Source of the DNA: Cadophora sp. MPI-SDFR-AT-0126
Taxonomy: Eukaryota; Ascomycota; Leotiomycetes; Helotiales; Ploettnerulaceae
Direction of reading: 5' to 3'
NCBI GenBank assembly: GCA_020747065.1
Contig: JAGMVK010000006.1
Location: 1 to 64,000 of the forward strand
Length of the DNA stretch: 64,000 bases
Shown: positions 10,700 to 21,814 of the stretch, one piece after another
Numbering within the stretch: position 1 is the first letter of the stretch
Layout: each line of letters opens with the position of its first letter
Notes under the pieces: model-generated
The model's database searches: none
The model's input: the letters and a program-made list of their open reading frames with translations, nothing else
What the model was told of the DNA's origin: nothing
Translations under genes and position numbers: made by a program

Positions 10700-12166
10700 A
10701 ATGCTAACTGACGTCAAATATTATGCTTGCTTGGAGGTTGAACTGTAGAAACGCGATGTACAAGAATCCAAAGTAAAGGCACTGCCAGATCTAAATATTT
10801 TAATTAATGTACGTTGGCAAAAGCGCACTGATAACTGACTATCGAATCACCTAGTTGCGATCCCATGCCGAGGCAAGTACTTGGCAGGAAGATGGAGGCA
10901 GGATGAACGACGACTGGTCCAACCTATTACGCCGAGATACTTTCCGCTAGCGGAGCAATGAGGCCGATAACCCGACTATTCTGTGGCAGAGCATTCAATC
11001 CAACTCCTGTCGCGGGACAACGGGGTGCCGGCATTGCGACGCGGGGAGACACAATGCTTAAAGGTCTCTGAAGTCTACAACAGATCGACCGCTTATTGCG
11101 GGTAAGTTTTAACGAACCATGAAGTTTGCCCTACAGAAGCATCTCAAACTTTATTCAAAGCCAATCATGCTTCTCAACAGATCTCCGGGAAAACACACAC
11201 TCATCACCCCCGAGTGATTCAACAAGATGCAAGTCAGAGGTTTGTGAGGTTCGTGGAATACGAACCGAACCCCTCCGCAGTCGGTCGTCGAAGGAGAATT
11301 TGAAATGTTCGAGAAGAACGTAGCAAGTGCTTGCCCGTGACTATCTTAAACCCTGCAGTTGAAAGGGATGCAGGGCAAGCAGATGTTCGTGTGGCGGGCT
11401 GTGTAACAAAATGATGAAGTTGAAAACATACAGTCTATTCTCCTAAAGGCATAACAGAGACCTCGGGTTCGGATCCTAATCGCTATCTCCCTGTTGTATT
11501 TTTATTATGAAGTATAGCAGGTCGAAACACACACCACTCCGAATTGCATTTATGTTTGGGTGATCTTCTTATGTACTCTACGCTCAACGAAATTGGATTC
11601 GAGGCTGAATCCGCTGTTTGCAATAAATCTTCCCGAAACGCGAGACCTTAAACTGTTTCCTAAACACAAGTTGGGAAGTTCGCAACAATGGGACCTCCGA
11701 CCCAGAAAACTCCATGTTCTCGCCCTGCCTCTCCGGCAACGCACACAAAAGGCGCAGGAAAGAGTCTCGCGTCACTAAGCGATCAGAACTTTTGATCATC
11801 CTCCACGAACATTTCCCCTCTGCCCGAAAAAGGGTTCGCCATATATACCAATAGCACAATGGCCAGAACGCAGACCACAGTCTAACCATATATACCAGCA
11901 AGGCAGCAAGAGGATGTTCGAAATCATCATGTCAAATTTGATTTAAATTCTACTACCGTCACAGGTAACGCCCAGATCTAACACAAATTTTCAAACTGGA
12001 CTGAAATCAATCTGAAACTTGACGAGAAGCTCCACGAGCACATACGAAGAACGATGGTGCAGAATAGGACAAATGAATTGCGTAAAGTAGCACTGAAGTT
12101 CCATTGGCCTTAAGGACGCCTAAGCCTCTCCCCACCTTTGCATCACTGTGTCACCTTGGCCAAATT
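10700..12166. other. Intergenic region, no supported gene
   Basis: Several short open frames overlap here on both strands (11126-11901), but none shows a recognisable family, a consistent exon structure or a conserved motif, so none is called. The right end should contain the terminator of the dienelactone hydrolase gene. Confidence 0.5.
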
Positions 12167-13226
12167 TCAAAGATTATTGTGGAAGAATTCGGCCAGTTGG
12201 GTATATCCCCTGAGATATTCCTTCCGAACATTCTCATCTGCCAGGTCGGCACGAGCTGCCATCCACTATTGATTAATTAGAGTTTTATGCCAAAATCGGT
12301 TTTTTTTTTCCTTCGAAATCTATGGGAAGATATGAAAATGTGAAAAGGAATTGACATGATTCAAGGATACTCACGCCATGTAGCTGTGTAGGATAAGTAT
12401 CAACCACTCCTGACTTTCTCTCCACTTCTAGAAACCTCTTGCACTCAGCCACAACACCCGAGTCTTCGCGTTCTGAGGCAAGTATAATGTGTGGAATTTC
12501 AATTTGTTTGACTTCTGCGGCATCGAGTTCTCTAAGTGTTGTTAGCTCTTAGCAAATCCATGTAGCAAGATAGGAGAGGGGATACTTACGAAGGATGGGC
12601 TTGAGCTGAGACCTTCCAGACAGTATCCTTGCCAGAAGTCATGGCAACAATCTACAGTGGATGAATTCACACTCTTCTCTTCTGTCATACTTCGGAGTGG
12701 ATGGCTTACCTTTGCGCCCCAGCATAACCCATAACTTCCCCAAGTAGTAATGCCTCCTGGATACGACTTGATGAACTCGTTGAGTTTGGGGAGATACTTA
12801 TGGCATTGGAAAACATCAGCGAAATACTCTGCCTTGGCCTTGAGATGCTTTTCGTCTGCCGATGGGAGATACCAGTCAACTTTAGCATAGTGGCCCTCAA
12901 GAAGATCTGGGATAATGACTTGAGCATTCAAAGCGGTGGCGAGGATGTCTGCGCCCTGAAGAGTTTGTGGGATGTGTGCGAAGATATCATAGAATGCAAC
13001 TATAGCTTTCATCGCATCTGCTGGTCCGGTGATATCTGTTCGAGATGTCAGTGGAGATCTAAAACAATGTATGATGGGGCAGTAGAGGCGCAAGATGGGC
13101 AGTACAAAGAGAAGAAAAAGGGCAATACCTACACGTCTTCAGTCCAGAGATGGTAGAGTATGAGCCTTTAGGCCTGTAGTTATCCTTGATGACTGGGGGA
13201 ATAGTGAGGCACGCTTCGCAAGACAT
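12167..13226 (-). CDS. Dienelactone hydrolase family protein
   Basis: Five exons with four introns on the minus strand, start ATG at 13226 (MSCEACLTIPP), stop TGA at 12167. Junctions fall after GLKT, CWGAK, AQAHPS and TQLHG. The product is an alpha/beta hydrolase of roughly 250 residues, the normal family length. The nucleophile Cys is in GSYGLCWGA, the catalytic His in TQLHGW and the likely Asp in ASEREDS. The MSCEACL start is shared by many fungal homologues. Dienelactone hydrolases open lactone rings of muconolactone-type intermediates, as in modified ortho-cleavage of aromatics. The gene is divergent from a carboxymuconolactone-decarboxylase gene 0.88 kb away, consistent with shared regulation. 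All exons are open. Confidence 0.88.
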
Positions 13227-14102
13227 TTTGCTGTCTGGGAGAATCTGATACTTGGGTGAGTTGTCTTAGGGAAAGGTCGAATCAGCGACTTGGCGGAAAA
13301 TATTTGAGAACCAATTTGAACTCCTGATAGCCGAATTGCGAAAGAAATCGACCAGTTTTGAGTTGAAAGGGAATCAAGTTTGGGCGTCAATTATTTATGT
13401 TTGTACAACTACAACGAGACTCCGATTCCGCTCGGCACGAGACAGTGATCCCAGGTCCGCAGCGTACTTTTACGGACTCCACTGAATGGTATTATAGGCC
13501 AGTAATTGGGTCATGTCTCCACAAGCACAATATTAGCAGTGTTATCCTGCTTCATACTTCCGTCATGTCGAACAACAAAGCTATGACCTCCAATTATGCC
13601 AAATACTGGATCCGCTTATCCCGCTTCGCCGTGGTTTCGCAATGTTTGATGCATGCTCCTAGTTCGTACTGCTCTTAGCGTATATTTTCCCCGCATGACT
13701 CGTCTCCCCACCTGAAGATGTGGCTGGCACGGCACTGTAATTTTGAATCGAGGCTGAACGGCTGTAGCGGTCCGCACGATGCGACGGTGCAAGCGTATGG
13801 ATTTGCTGCCGACGCTTTCTTCCGTCTGTGCCCCCAGCAGTCGGCACCTTAAAGTATTCGCCGATGCGAGTCCAGATACTGGGTCGGCAGTCGGTGCTCA
13901 TGCTCATAATTCGGACGAATCAATTGACTTTCAACGGACATTGCGATAGTGCCGACTTCCAGAAGCACGGAGAAAGACGAGCCCGATTTGTACATAGATA
14001 CAATGATTCTTCTTGCTTGAAAAGTCCCACTTTCATACCCCTTTCAGTCGCACAATTCAACCACAATCAATATCTCTCCAAGTGTTTACAGTTACCATCA
14101 CC
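13227..14102. promoter_or_regulatory. Divergent promoter region between two catabolic genes
   Basis: The 876-bp gap separates the starts of the dienelactone hydrolase (-) and carboxymuconolactone decarboxylase (+) genes, so both promoters must lie here. Paired CGG/CCG triplets, the usual half-sites of Zn2Cys6 regulators, occur several times (around 13425-13470 and 13690-13900). I cannot assign a specific operator. Short open frames in the gap look random. Confidence 0.45.
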
Positions 14103-14758
14103 ATGAACAGACTCGGCCTTTTGCACCCATCAGAGCTTGACGAACAGGCTAAAGCATTATATGACGAATTTTATACCTACACGACCACTCGTTATGGCGA
14201 AAGGTAAGCAAGGCTACAACAGTTTCGCGTTCTATGGTGCGTAATGTCTCCTAATGGTGTTCTAGCGCCAAGCCCGGGTTCCTCACAGAAGATGGTCGCT
14301 TTATGGGACCTTTCGGCGCCGAGCTCCACACACCAGGGGTTGGCCACCACTTCTTAGGCATGACCAAAGCATGCAAACAGATCCCTGGACTGAGTGACCT
14401 CAATCGTGAGATTGCAATCATTGTGGTTGGGGTGAGGTACCAGGCAGCATACGAACTTTCATCGCACAAAATGTTTGGGCAGAAGTATGGACTTTCCCCG
14501 GAGGAGATAGATACACTTTTCGAAGGGAAGAAGCCCTCGACCTTCACAGAAGATAAAGCTGCCGTCTATGATGTGGCATATGAGCTTTTGTATACGCCTG
14601 GACCTTTGTCACAAGCGAAGTGGGATGAAGCAGTCCGATTGATTGGGAAATCAGGAGCTACTGCCATCGTTCAATACGTGGGCTTCTATAGCTACGTGTC
14701 AACGGTGCTCAATGGTTTCGATGTCCAACTTCCGGATGTCACCGGTATTAAGTTATAG
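14103..14758 (+). CDS. Carboxymuconolactone decarboxylase family protein
   Basis: Two exons (14103-14203 and 14266-14758) with a 62-bp intron (GTAAGC to TCTAG, CTAAT branch site) encode 197 residues. The conserved core lies in DLNREIAIIVVGVRYQ and YELSSHKMFG, matching the CMD/AhpD-like helical fold. The CxxC of AhpD peroxidases is absent, so this belongs with the decarboxylase-like, non-peroxidase branch. The founding enzyme converts gamma-carboxymuconolactone to beta-ketoadipate enol-lactone in protocatechuate breakdown, but many fungal members have unproven substrates. It is divergent from the dienelactone hydrolase gene and followed by a Zn2Cys6 regulator, which supports a joint role in ring or lactone catabolism. 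Confidence 0.88.
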
Positions 14759-15356
14759 GGACGCGGTATCGTGGCACTACCAAAATCTCATTTCTCGAGT
14801 GTCCAGGAAAAATGTATAGACCAGTTACACGCTTGATGAAAGTGTTCGCAATACTCGCCATACTCGTAATACTTGTGTCCCCTTCCCTACCTCCTCCCAT
14901 TGACAATTCGTCCTCTCCCGGTAACCGTCATCTTTTAAATTGAATCATCTCTTATTTTTTTTACGCTGGGGAATTCGCTGTACCTTGCAAGCTATAGCTT
15001 TTGTTGTGTGGTTCCTAGGCAATGCCCCTCCACTATGAATAATTTCCACGAATTCTCAGAAGATTCACGGGCGTAATAAGTTCGGCCGCGAGCTAGGTTT
15101 GCATCACGCACGCGGTTTCATCTTTCCATTCCTTTCCCAATCCGTGCACAGCCATACATGATCAAGCCCTCGGCTGTCATCCTTTACCCCGCATCACCTA
15201 TAGCTTCAGCTTCCCCCCCTTTCCCTTTCACTTTCACAATCTTGATCCCTTTTCAGCACCTCCTCAACCTCGTCGGTCTGGAGTAGCAGCGATTTTACGT
15301 CTCCATGCAACACTCCGCTCCTAGGATCTCCTGAAGACTTTGCCTCGCCACCAAGA
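14759..15356. other. Intergenic region upstream of the Zn2Cys6 regulator
   Basis: No gene is supported. It contains the decarboxylase terminator and probably the regulator's promoter and 5' leader; a pyrimidine-rich stretch lies at about 15205-15240. Confidence 0.5.
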
Positions 15357-17051
15357 ATGGCCGATTCGTCTAGCAGCTGCAAACGGGTACGTATCCGCAA
15401 AGCCTGTACCGCATGCTCCTCACGCAAAAGAAAGTGCAACGGTGCCCACCCGTGTGATGCGTGCACAGCATATGGCTACACCTGCTGGTACCGACAGGAT
15501 GGTCGCGGCGCACATCCAACGCTTGACCTAGCAGGAAAGAAACGACATGGAAACAGCCTAAAGAGCGCTGGCAGAGGGTCAGTCAGTCCGGGGGATGCAA
15601 ATACTCTCCAGGACGCTCAGCTCGAATCATCCCGTTTAAAGAGTGATGACTCCTTAGAGGAAAACTCCTACCCATACGTTGGCAGCCACTCCAGTATTTC
15701 ATTTCCAAGATTTCTAGGCTTGCAGCTCCAATCGCAGATCATCCCCGAGTTGCAACCATTTGCATGGAATCTTGAGATCAGAGACATGCCACCCCGCACA
15801 GCTCGGCTATCAATTTGCTCTTTGATTTCCATTGAATCGGCGAGAAATCAAGTCGATTCTTTTTTCCAGAGCCAATCTCCTGCATGCGGGTTTCTGGACC
15901 AGGAGTCGTTTCTTGAATGCTGTAAGAAGCACTGGGCTGGTGAAAACCAAGGGCTGCCTTTTGAGGCCCTGATCGGTGGTATTATCGGCCTTGCCTCTAT
16001 CCTATCACCCATGGCATCCCGACAACAAGAGTTCAGTATCGTTAAACACACAGAGAGCATTTTGACAGATCACGCCGTCATCGCTCAACCTAGCCTAGAG
16101 CTGCTCGCTGCAACAGTTTTACGTGGCCTGTATCTTCGCGCAACAGCCACTCCACACATCACTTGGCTCCAAAGTTGTACCGCCATGCACATTGCCGAAT
16201 CACTCGGTCTTCACGAGAATACCAATTCGCCCACACGAGGCGAAAACATTCTGTGGACTGCGCAAGTGCAGTCTTGTTTATTCTGGACAGTGTGCGCAGG
16301 AAACCGACTTATCTCGCATGAACTCGGCCGTAGCCCAGTCATTATCCAGAAAGTCACCAGGGAATACCCATTTCCACTGTCCGATACTAGCAGTTCTGCC
16401 GTTCTCTGTCGGCTGTGCTGTACGCTGCCAATTAGAGACATCAGTGGCGAGCCCGACGATGAACAAGCAAGACTGGCAGACTTCTTGAGGATTCTACAAA
16501 GTACTACGATCGATCAACCATACTTGCAGCTTGTTGCAGCAGACGTCTGCTTTTGTCTTTATCGACGAATCCGAGTGAACCGGTTCATCGTCACCGAATC
16601 TCAAGGCCGATCGATTGTTTTGGTAGGACGAGGAGCTGTGCAGGCGGCCAATCAGCTCATTCAGCAAGGCAAGCCTTGGTGGAACTTGCTTAGTACTTTA
16701 TTCCAATTTGCATGTACCTTGATTTCGTTGGATTGCTTGGACAGTCTCGTCGATCTTCGGGATACACTTAAAGCTATAAGCCTAGTGAGCAGCCATTATC
16801 CTGGAAGTAAGATAGTGCAAGCATTGTCGACCTTGAGGATATTGATACGCGCCTCGAAGCAGAGAAAGGAGAAGCAGCTCGCCTATCTACAGGCTGTTGA
16901 GGAGTCCGGATTTGGAGGCGAGGAGGATCCGCAGGAGAACATAACCGAAGAGGCATTCGATCCCTTCCTTCGAAGTGCTTTCCCTTACAACGAATGGTCC
17001 ACAACTGACTATGACTGGATGTCGGCATGGGCACCAATCACTCAAAATTGA
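15357..17051 (+). CDS. Zn2Cys6 transcription factor with fungal-specific TF domain
   Basis: A single exon of 564 codons. The zinc cluster is at residues 18-44 (KACTACSSRKRKC, then CDACTAYGYTC), with the standard C-x2-C-x6-C...C-x2-C-x6-C spacing and a basic loop. A variable linker follows, then the fungal-specific TF region with AESLGLHEN and FWTVCAGNRLISHELGR (about residues 280-330). Proteins of this type bind CGG half-sites, often as pathway-specific activators. It sits in the middle of the block containing dienelactone hydrolase, carboxymuconolactone decarboxylase, a transporter and a lactonase-like gene, so it is the natural candidate regulator of that group (inference). The frame is open from end to end. 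Confidence 0.9.
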   Translation: MADSSSSCKRVRIRKACTACSSRKRKCNGAHPCDACTAYGYTCWYRQDGRGAHPTLDLAGKKRHGNSLKSAGRGSVSPGDANTLQDAQLESSRLKSDDSLEENSYPYVGSHSSISFPRFLGLQLQSQIIPELQPFAWNLEIRDMPPRTARLSICSLISIESARNQVDSFFQSQSPACGFLDQESFLECCKKHWAGENQGLPFEALIGGIIGLASILSPMASRQQEFSIVKHTESILTDHAVIAQPSLELLAATVLRGLYLRATATPHITWLQSCTAMHIAESLGLHENTNSPTRGENILWTAQVQSCLFWTVCAGNRLISHELGRSPVIIQKVTREYPFPLSDTSSSAVLCRLCCTLPIRDISGEPDDEQARLADFLRILQSTTIDQPYLQLVAADVCFCLYRRIRVNRFIVTESQGRSIVLVGRGAVQAANQLIQQGKPWWNLLSTLFQFACTLISLDCLDSLVDLRDTLKAISLVSSHYPGSKIVQALSTLRILIRASKQRKEKQLAYLQAVEESGFGGEEDPQENITEEAFDPFLRSAFPYNEWSTTDYDWMSAWAPITQN

Positions 17052-17832
17052 CCATCGTAAGACGGGGTTCTCTCTGGCTAAGCAAACAGCCAGAGGTTTT
17101 TGGTTCATTGGTCTAAAACCACTGTGGTATGCAAGACGGTTCAATTATTCCCTACTGAAATCAGCAAAATCTTCATAAGAATATTTCCCAACATCTCAGG
17201 ATTTGTTTCGTTCGCAGGTGGCTCATGATTGACAATTTGTTGCGTCTTTATCATTGGGTCTTTGTGGAAACATTATTGAAGCCCTTTCGGTTGTATTCAC
17301 GAATATAATCAATTTAAGACATTCCCACATCGTCCAGTCGGTTGATAATGCCAGCCTTCGATGCCTTTGTCAACACCTCATCGAGTAGCAGGTGGCAGAG
17401 GGTAGTTCTTTGCAGGCTCAAACAATTCCCACCTCGATAGTACCCCTGGGCAACATCCCACTCTCTCACTTGCTCCCTTGTCAGGGATACGCCGCCACTC
17501 GCTGCAAAGCCTTTCACCTACCGAGTAACGACAGTCATCTAGATACCGAAACCATTAACAGGAGTATCAAGACGCAGATGTGGGATTCCGAGCATGGATT
17601 GATGTCAAACCACGGTCAGCTATTAAAGCATGCTCTTCGACACATCCACTGTCGCACTGTAGAAGGCGGCTATGTACCATGAACGAGATTATGATATTAT
17701 TCGCACATCGGTTTAGTATGTAGGAATTCTAAGGGATACTAAATTCCTATGTGCTTCTTGAGATCAATTATATCTTCCTAAATAAAGCACATAATCTATG
17801 GAAGCAATGCATCACGTCTAAGATACATGAGC
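17052..17832. other. Intergenic region between convergent genes
   Basis: Lies between the 3' ends of the regulator (+) and the lactonase-like gene (-). Short open frames overlap here but show no family resemblance. Confidence 0.5.
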
Positions 17833-18801
17833 CTAGATGGTTGGGAAGCTGATACGAAGGACTTTGGAATGCTTCACCACTCCGTCGTGTGGATTCTTGA
17901 TGCCACCATCAGTTGAGAAGTAGGCCACCTTTCCAGCTTCATTGGGACCACGGCCCCAGGCTCCCGCCGTGGGTCCAATCATATTGACATGGAAGGGCTC
18001 TCCGACACAATTGACCCTCGCACCATCGTTCAGTGAGATTCGCTCAATGGTATTCTGTCGATGTGTTGTCACATAGGCGAAACTAGCTTCTTCGTCCACA
18101 ATCAAATCATCGGCCATCATCCCGCGTTTGGCCACCTCCTCGGGATCGCCCACTGGATCCAAGCTTTGCAGATCGACTCGAATGCGACCAAATAATGTCT
18201 GAGCAGTTGTCGTGAAGTACAGATAACCATCCTTTGTGTTGAACTTGATGCCATTAACGCCCGGCGAGTCGTGCAGCTTTGGGTCGTTGCTGTGTGCCAG
18301 CATGCAGTGTTTCATCCAGATTCGAGTCGACGGAGCCGTCCCGTCCTTAGGAACGTCAACACGCCAGATACAGTCGGCAACAGAGTCTGCACATAGGAGT
18401 ACCGTTGGGGACAATACGGCGCTGCCGTTAAGCACTCCAGTCTCGGGGGGGAACTCCAGAACGGAGACGGGTTTTGGGAAAACGTTTGACAATGAGAAAG
18501 TTCGCATGTCCAACTTCCAGAGCGTACTTGGTCCCGTTGGAGGAATGATACTGCTGGTCGAGATATAGAAGATATCCGTTTCCAGTTCCACGATGCCCAT
18601 GGCGGGTTCCTCGAAAGTGCAAATGGTTTGTGGCATCAGCTCCCCAGAGAATGATGTCCATGGTGGCAAATAGAAGAGACATCGAGGATTGACGGCAGTG
18701 ACTAGAATCGATCCGTCATGACGAACAATTATATTCTCTAGGAATGTGAATGGAGGGAAGCTAGCAACCACTTGGACTTGTGCCTTCGCTGCGGTGGCCA
18801 T
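17833..18801 (-). CDS. SMP-30/gluconolactonase-like six-bladed propeller protein
   Basis: A single-exon gene of 322 codons. The sequence has repeated short beta-strand blocks such as HDGSILVTAV, GVNGIKFNTKDGYLYFT and ASFAYVTTHRQNTIERI, as in the SMP-30/lactonase propeller fold. NGIKF followed by a YLYFT strand is typical of fungal members. Characterised relatives hydrolyse lactones in a metal-dependent way, and fungal members often sit in metabolite or catabolic clusters. No signal peptide is obvious, so it is probably cytosolic. Its place next to the dienelactone hydrolase group suggests a second ring-opening step (inference). The precise substrate cannot be predicted. Confidence 0.78.
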   Translation of the reverse strand: MATAAKAQVQVVASFPPFTFLENIIVRHDGSILVTAVNPRCLFYLPPWTSFSGELMPQTICTFEEPAMGIVELETDIFYISTSSIIPPTGPSTLWKLDMRTFSLSNVFPKPVSVLEFPPETGVLNGSAVLSPTVLLCADSVADCIWRVDVPKDGTAPSTRIWMKHCMLAHSNDPKLHDSPGVNGIKFNTKDGYLYFTTTAQTLFGRIRVDLQSLDPVGDPEEVAKRGMMADDLIVDEEASFAYVTTHRQNTIERISLNDGARVNCVGEPFHVNMIGPTAGAWGRGPNEAGKVAYFSTDGGIKNPHDGVVKHSKVLRISFPTI

Positions 18802-20322
18802 ATTGCTGTCGTCGTGAGATTCAGGATGGTATGTTGTGAGATATTATGTTCTAGAAGGAAAGTACAAAAATTAGACCACTCAGAGGAGCGAGAACCTACT
18901 AAGTAGATATAGGCATCCATGTCATAATTCTGGATATTATTAGTCTCGTCAAGTCGGGCTCGCGAGGTTCGCAATGAAATGCACGCAGGATAGAATAGCA
19001 CGGCACGGCATACCCTGACAGAGTTGGGGATTTAGCTTTGTAACGCCCGGTCCGCCCGGTCCGCCCTCTCAACTCTGCTCTTCACAATGATGATTGTTTA
19101 TGACAGTCGATCGGACTCGTTCTTAGGGAGTGTGGCGACTCGTAGTTGGAATAGCTTTGTGGTTGCACTTATTCCGCAGCTACCGGTCTTCGCCGGCAAG
19201 TGTTTGAAAACTGCTAACAAGTAGTCCGCCTGTAATGCCTGGGCCGTCTATCGCCTCCGCTCGCCTCACTCGCTCTCTCGTTCCTTCGCCCCTCTCACCT
19301 TCCGCAATAATCACCCCGCATTATTGGAATTACTGAGATGGAATCGATGTACATGGCTGGGATGTATTCGTCTCCAAATATAAATACGGTTCACTTCAAT
19401 GTTAGTGACACACGCTACTCATACGACTCCCTAACTTAACCTGACATGTCAACAAATCAAGCGACTGACCCTCGCTTGGCACCGCTCACTGTGCGGGGTC
19501 GCATTAACCGCCACTGCAGACTAGAGTGTTGCTACGAATAGAGAACGACGATGGGCGGCCCCTGGTGGCATGATAAGGACAAAACATCACGCAAACGTTA
19601 GACATTATCGGGGTATCGGGCGTCGGGTATCGGGATTCGGCTCTCCCAACCTCCGTCTAACCCCACCTCGATATCCTCAGTAGGCTGTTTCAGACCTTCA
19701 CCTAATTGTGGGATCGGACATACCACCCTCCGATACAACTACGCCTCTGGGTGGGGTACAAAAAGCAAGAACTTACTAAAAAAAACTTCTGCAACCCTGC
19801 TTTGCCGCTAAGTGTTTTTCTTGTTTTGGCATATATTTATTTCAGCGACGAATATTCAGGGTCTCAAACATCCTAGCAGGGAATGAAATCTCCGTAACTA
19901 TTCGAGGGCTGCCAAAAAATTGCTGATTGAACAATCCTGTGTTGATTTCGTAAAGGGGTGGGGTTGATTCACGAGCTTCGTAACAGGCCTAAGGAGACGA
20001 CTTATCAGTAGGAATGAAGGTCAAACGGGTCCACTGTTGTCTCGAATGAGAGTTCAGGGTTTACTAGATTCTTTCGAAAAGCGAGAAGAACTATAAGCCA
20101 ATATAACAACCCTCAGATGATAAACGGGTGACAATGGGATATGTTATGCAGTCAGTACACTCTGTGCCATAGCGGAACTGGTGAATATGGGACTGAATAT
20201 CTAATCATGCATTTACCACTCACTACAGTAAGGGTCCCACTCTTCCATTCTGTTTGCGGTTGTTCTTCATGGGCATCTACTGACTAAACCCCCGAAACAC
20301 AATCTCCCAGCCTGATGCCGAT
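18802..20322. other. 1.5-kb intergenic region, no supported gene
   Basis: No coding frame or RNA gene is supported. Small GC-rich tandem repeats occur: GGTCCGCCC at about 19044-19066 and a GTATCGGG-type repeat at about 19612-19640. The left end should hold the promoter of the lactonase-like gene. Confidence 0.5.
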
Positions 20323-21814
20323 TTACAATTGCTCTTCCTCGATGACGACGCCCCACTCATGTTGCTCTTTTCCGTACATGATGTTGGCCAGCCAGCTCTT
20401 AATGAGGGACGCATACTCTCCCATCTCTCCGAGAGCCATTGGAATTTGGAGATCGTGTTCTTTGTAGTTGATGACGGAAAGGGCGGAGACGAAAAACTGG
20501 TGAAAATTTCAGACAATAACAGGTCTGTGGGAAAGTCTTTCACTTACAGCAGTACCAGCAACGAAGGCCTCGATGATTCTTCCCTCCTTGACAGCCGCAA
20601 CAACCTCGTCCATCGTGAAGTTGCGCTCAACGATCTCAATTGCCTCGAGACCACTCTTTCCGTCTTCGAGACGCTCGCGCGCTAGTTGGAGGATACTCCT
20701 TCTCGTAACACCCTCTAAGATGATCTTGTCATCCAATGGGGCGGTGACAAGCTGGATCTTTCCTTCTGGGGTCTTCCATACAGAGAAGAAGTTGGACGCT
20801 CCTGCTTCGGTGACTTTGCCGTCCAATAGCTAGAGAACTTGATCGTATCCTCTCTCTCGGGCCTCACCATTGGCGAGCAAACTAGGACCTATGTTCCAAT
20901 TAGTCAAGGCTTTCGTAAAACTCAGTGTTGGAGAGCATACTGTAGTTTGCACCCAACTTGGCATAACCGAATCCACCTGGCCAAGCTCTGACACCATTCG
21001 TAGACGCCAGCAGCTTCAATCCAGTCTTCTGATCCATATGTGGCTTGAAAGTAGAGATGACAAAAAGGGTAGCTTCCTTTGGCGAAGCAAAACCCAGAGC
21101 ACCACCAGAGCCAATCATGGCTGGTCTCAAGTAGAGGAAAGAACCAGGCGTTGGGAGCCACTTTGGACCGTCAACGGCAATCATAGCAATGATCAACTTC
21201 TCCAGCTCCTTAGGATCGAATGCTGGAAGCGAGCATCTCACACTAGACATAACCATTCTTTGGCAGTTGCAATCAGGTCGGAAAAGTCTCAACTTTCCAT
21301 CGTAACCACAGTACGTCTTCATTCCCTCGAAACATTCGGTGACATAATGGAGAACGGTTGCGGTTGGTGGCAGGGAGAAGTTTCCATATGGCTTCAATTC
21401 TGGAGCGGACCAACCCTCTGATGACTTCCACACGGCGGTGATCATATGGTCGGTGCATTGAGAGGTGGTGGCGATAATTGGATCTCCTGGCGCTGGGACG
21501 ATCATTGGAGTAGAAGTCCTCGTGAACTTTAACTTAGACGCATCCAATGGACGCAGAGTACTTTCAGTCTTTCCACTATCAGGCTGTGAGTCTTTACTTT
21601 CATGACACAAACTTGTCCTTCTTTTGACGAGAAAGAGACCTTGGAAAGATCCAGGTGCCAATTTGAAAGATCGTGAGATGCATGTCAAATATTCACGTAA
21701 CAGTACTTACTTCTTAATTAATTCGGACGTAGTCTGACCAAGCTCGCGAGTAATGGCAGCGCTATCGAGCTCATTTCCTGATTGAACAGGAGGAGTAACT
21801 GCGGAGGGTGCCAT
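20323..21814 (-). pseudogene. Branched-chain amino acid aminotransferase with one nonsense codon
   Basis: The exons give a nearly complete BCAT: start MAPSAVTPP (21814), a first intron after ELIKK, then a long exon with LDASKLKFTRT, CTDHMI, ECFEGMKTY, RPAMIGSGGALGF and the PLP lysine region FGYAKLGANY. Next come [32 protein letters not shown] and a last exon FFVSALSVINYKEHD ending at 20323. BCATs transfer the amino group of Leu, Ile or Val to 2-oxoglutarate. One TAG at 20830-20832 replaces the conserved Trp of DQVL-W-LLDG. On the other strand this is CCA to CTA, a CpA to TpA change as made by RIP. All else is open, so it is either a very young pseudogene or a sequencing error. Upstream codons in the same frame lack an alternative ATG near the start. 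Confidence 0.82.

Noticed and set aside
11550..11901. Overlapping frames on both strands
   Set aside because: Mirror frames of each other without a recognisable family; probably non-coding.
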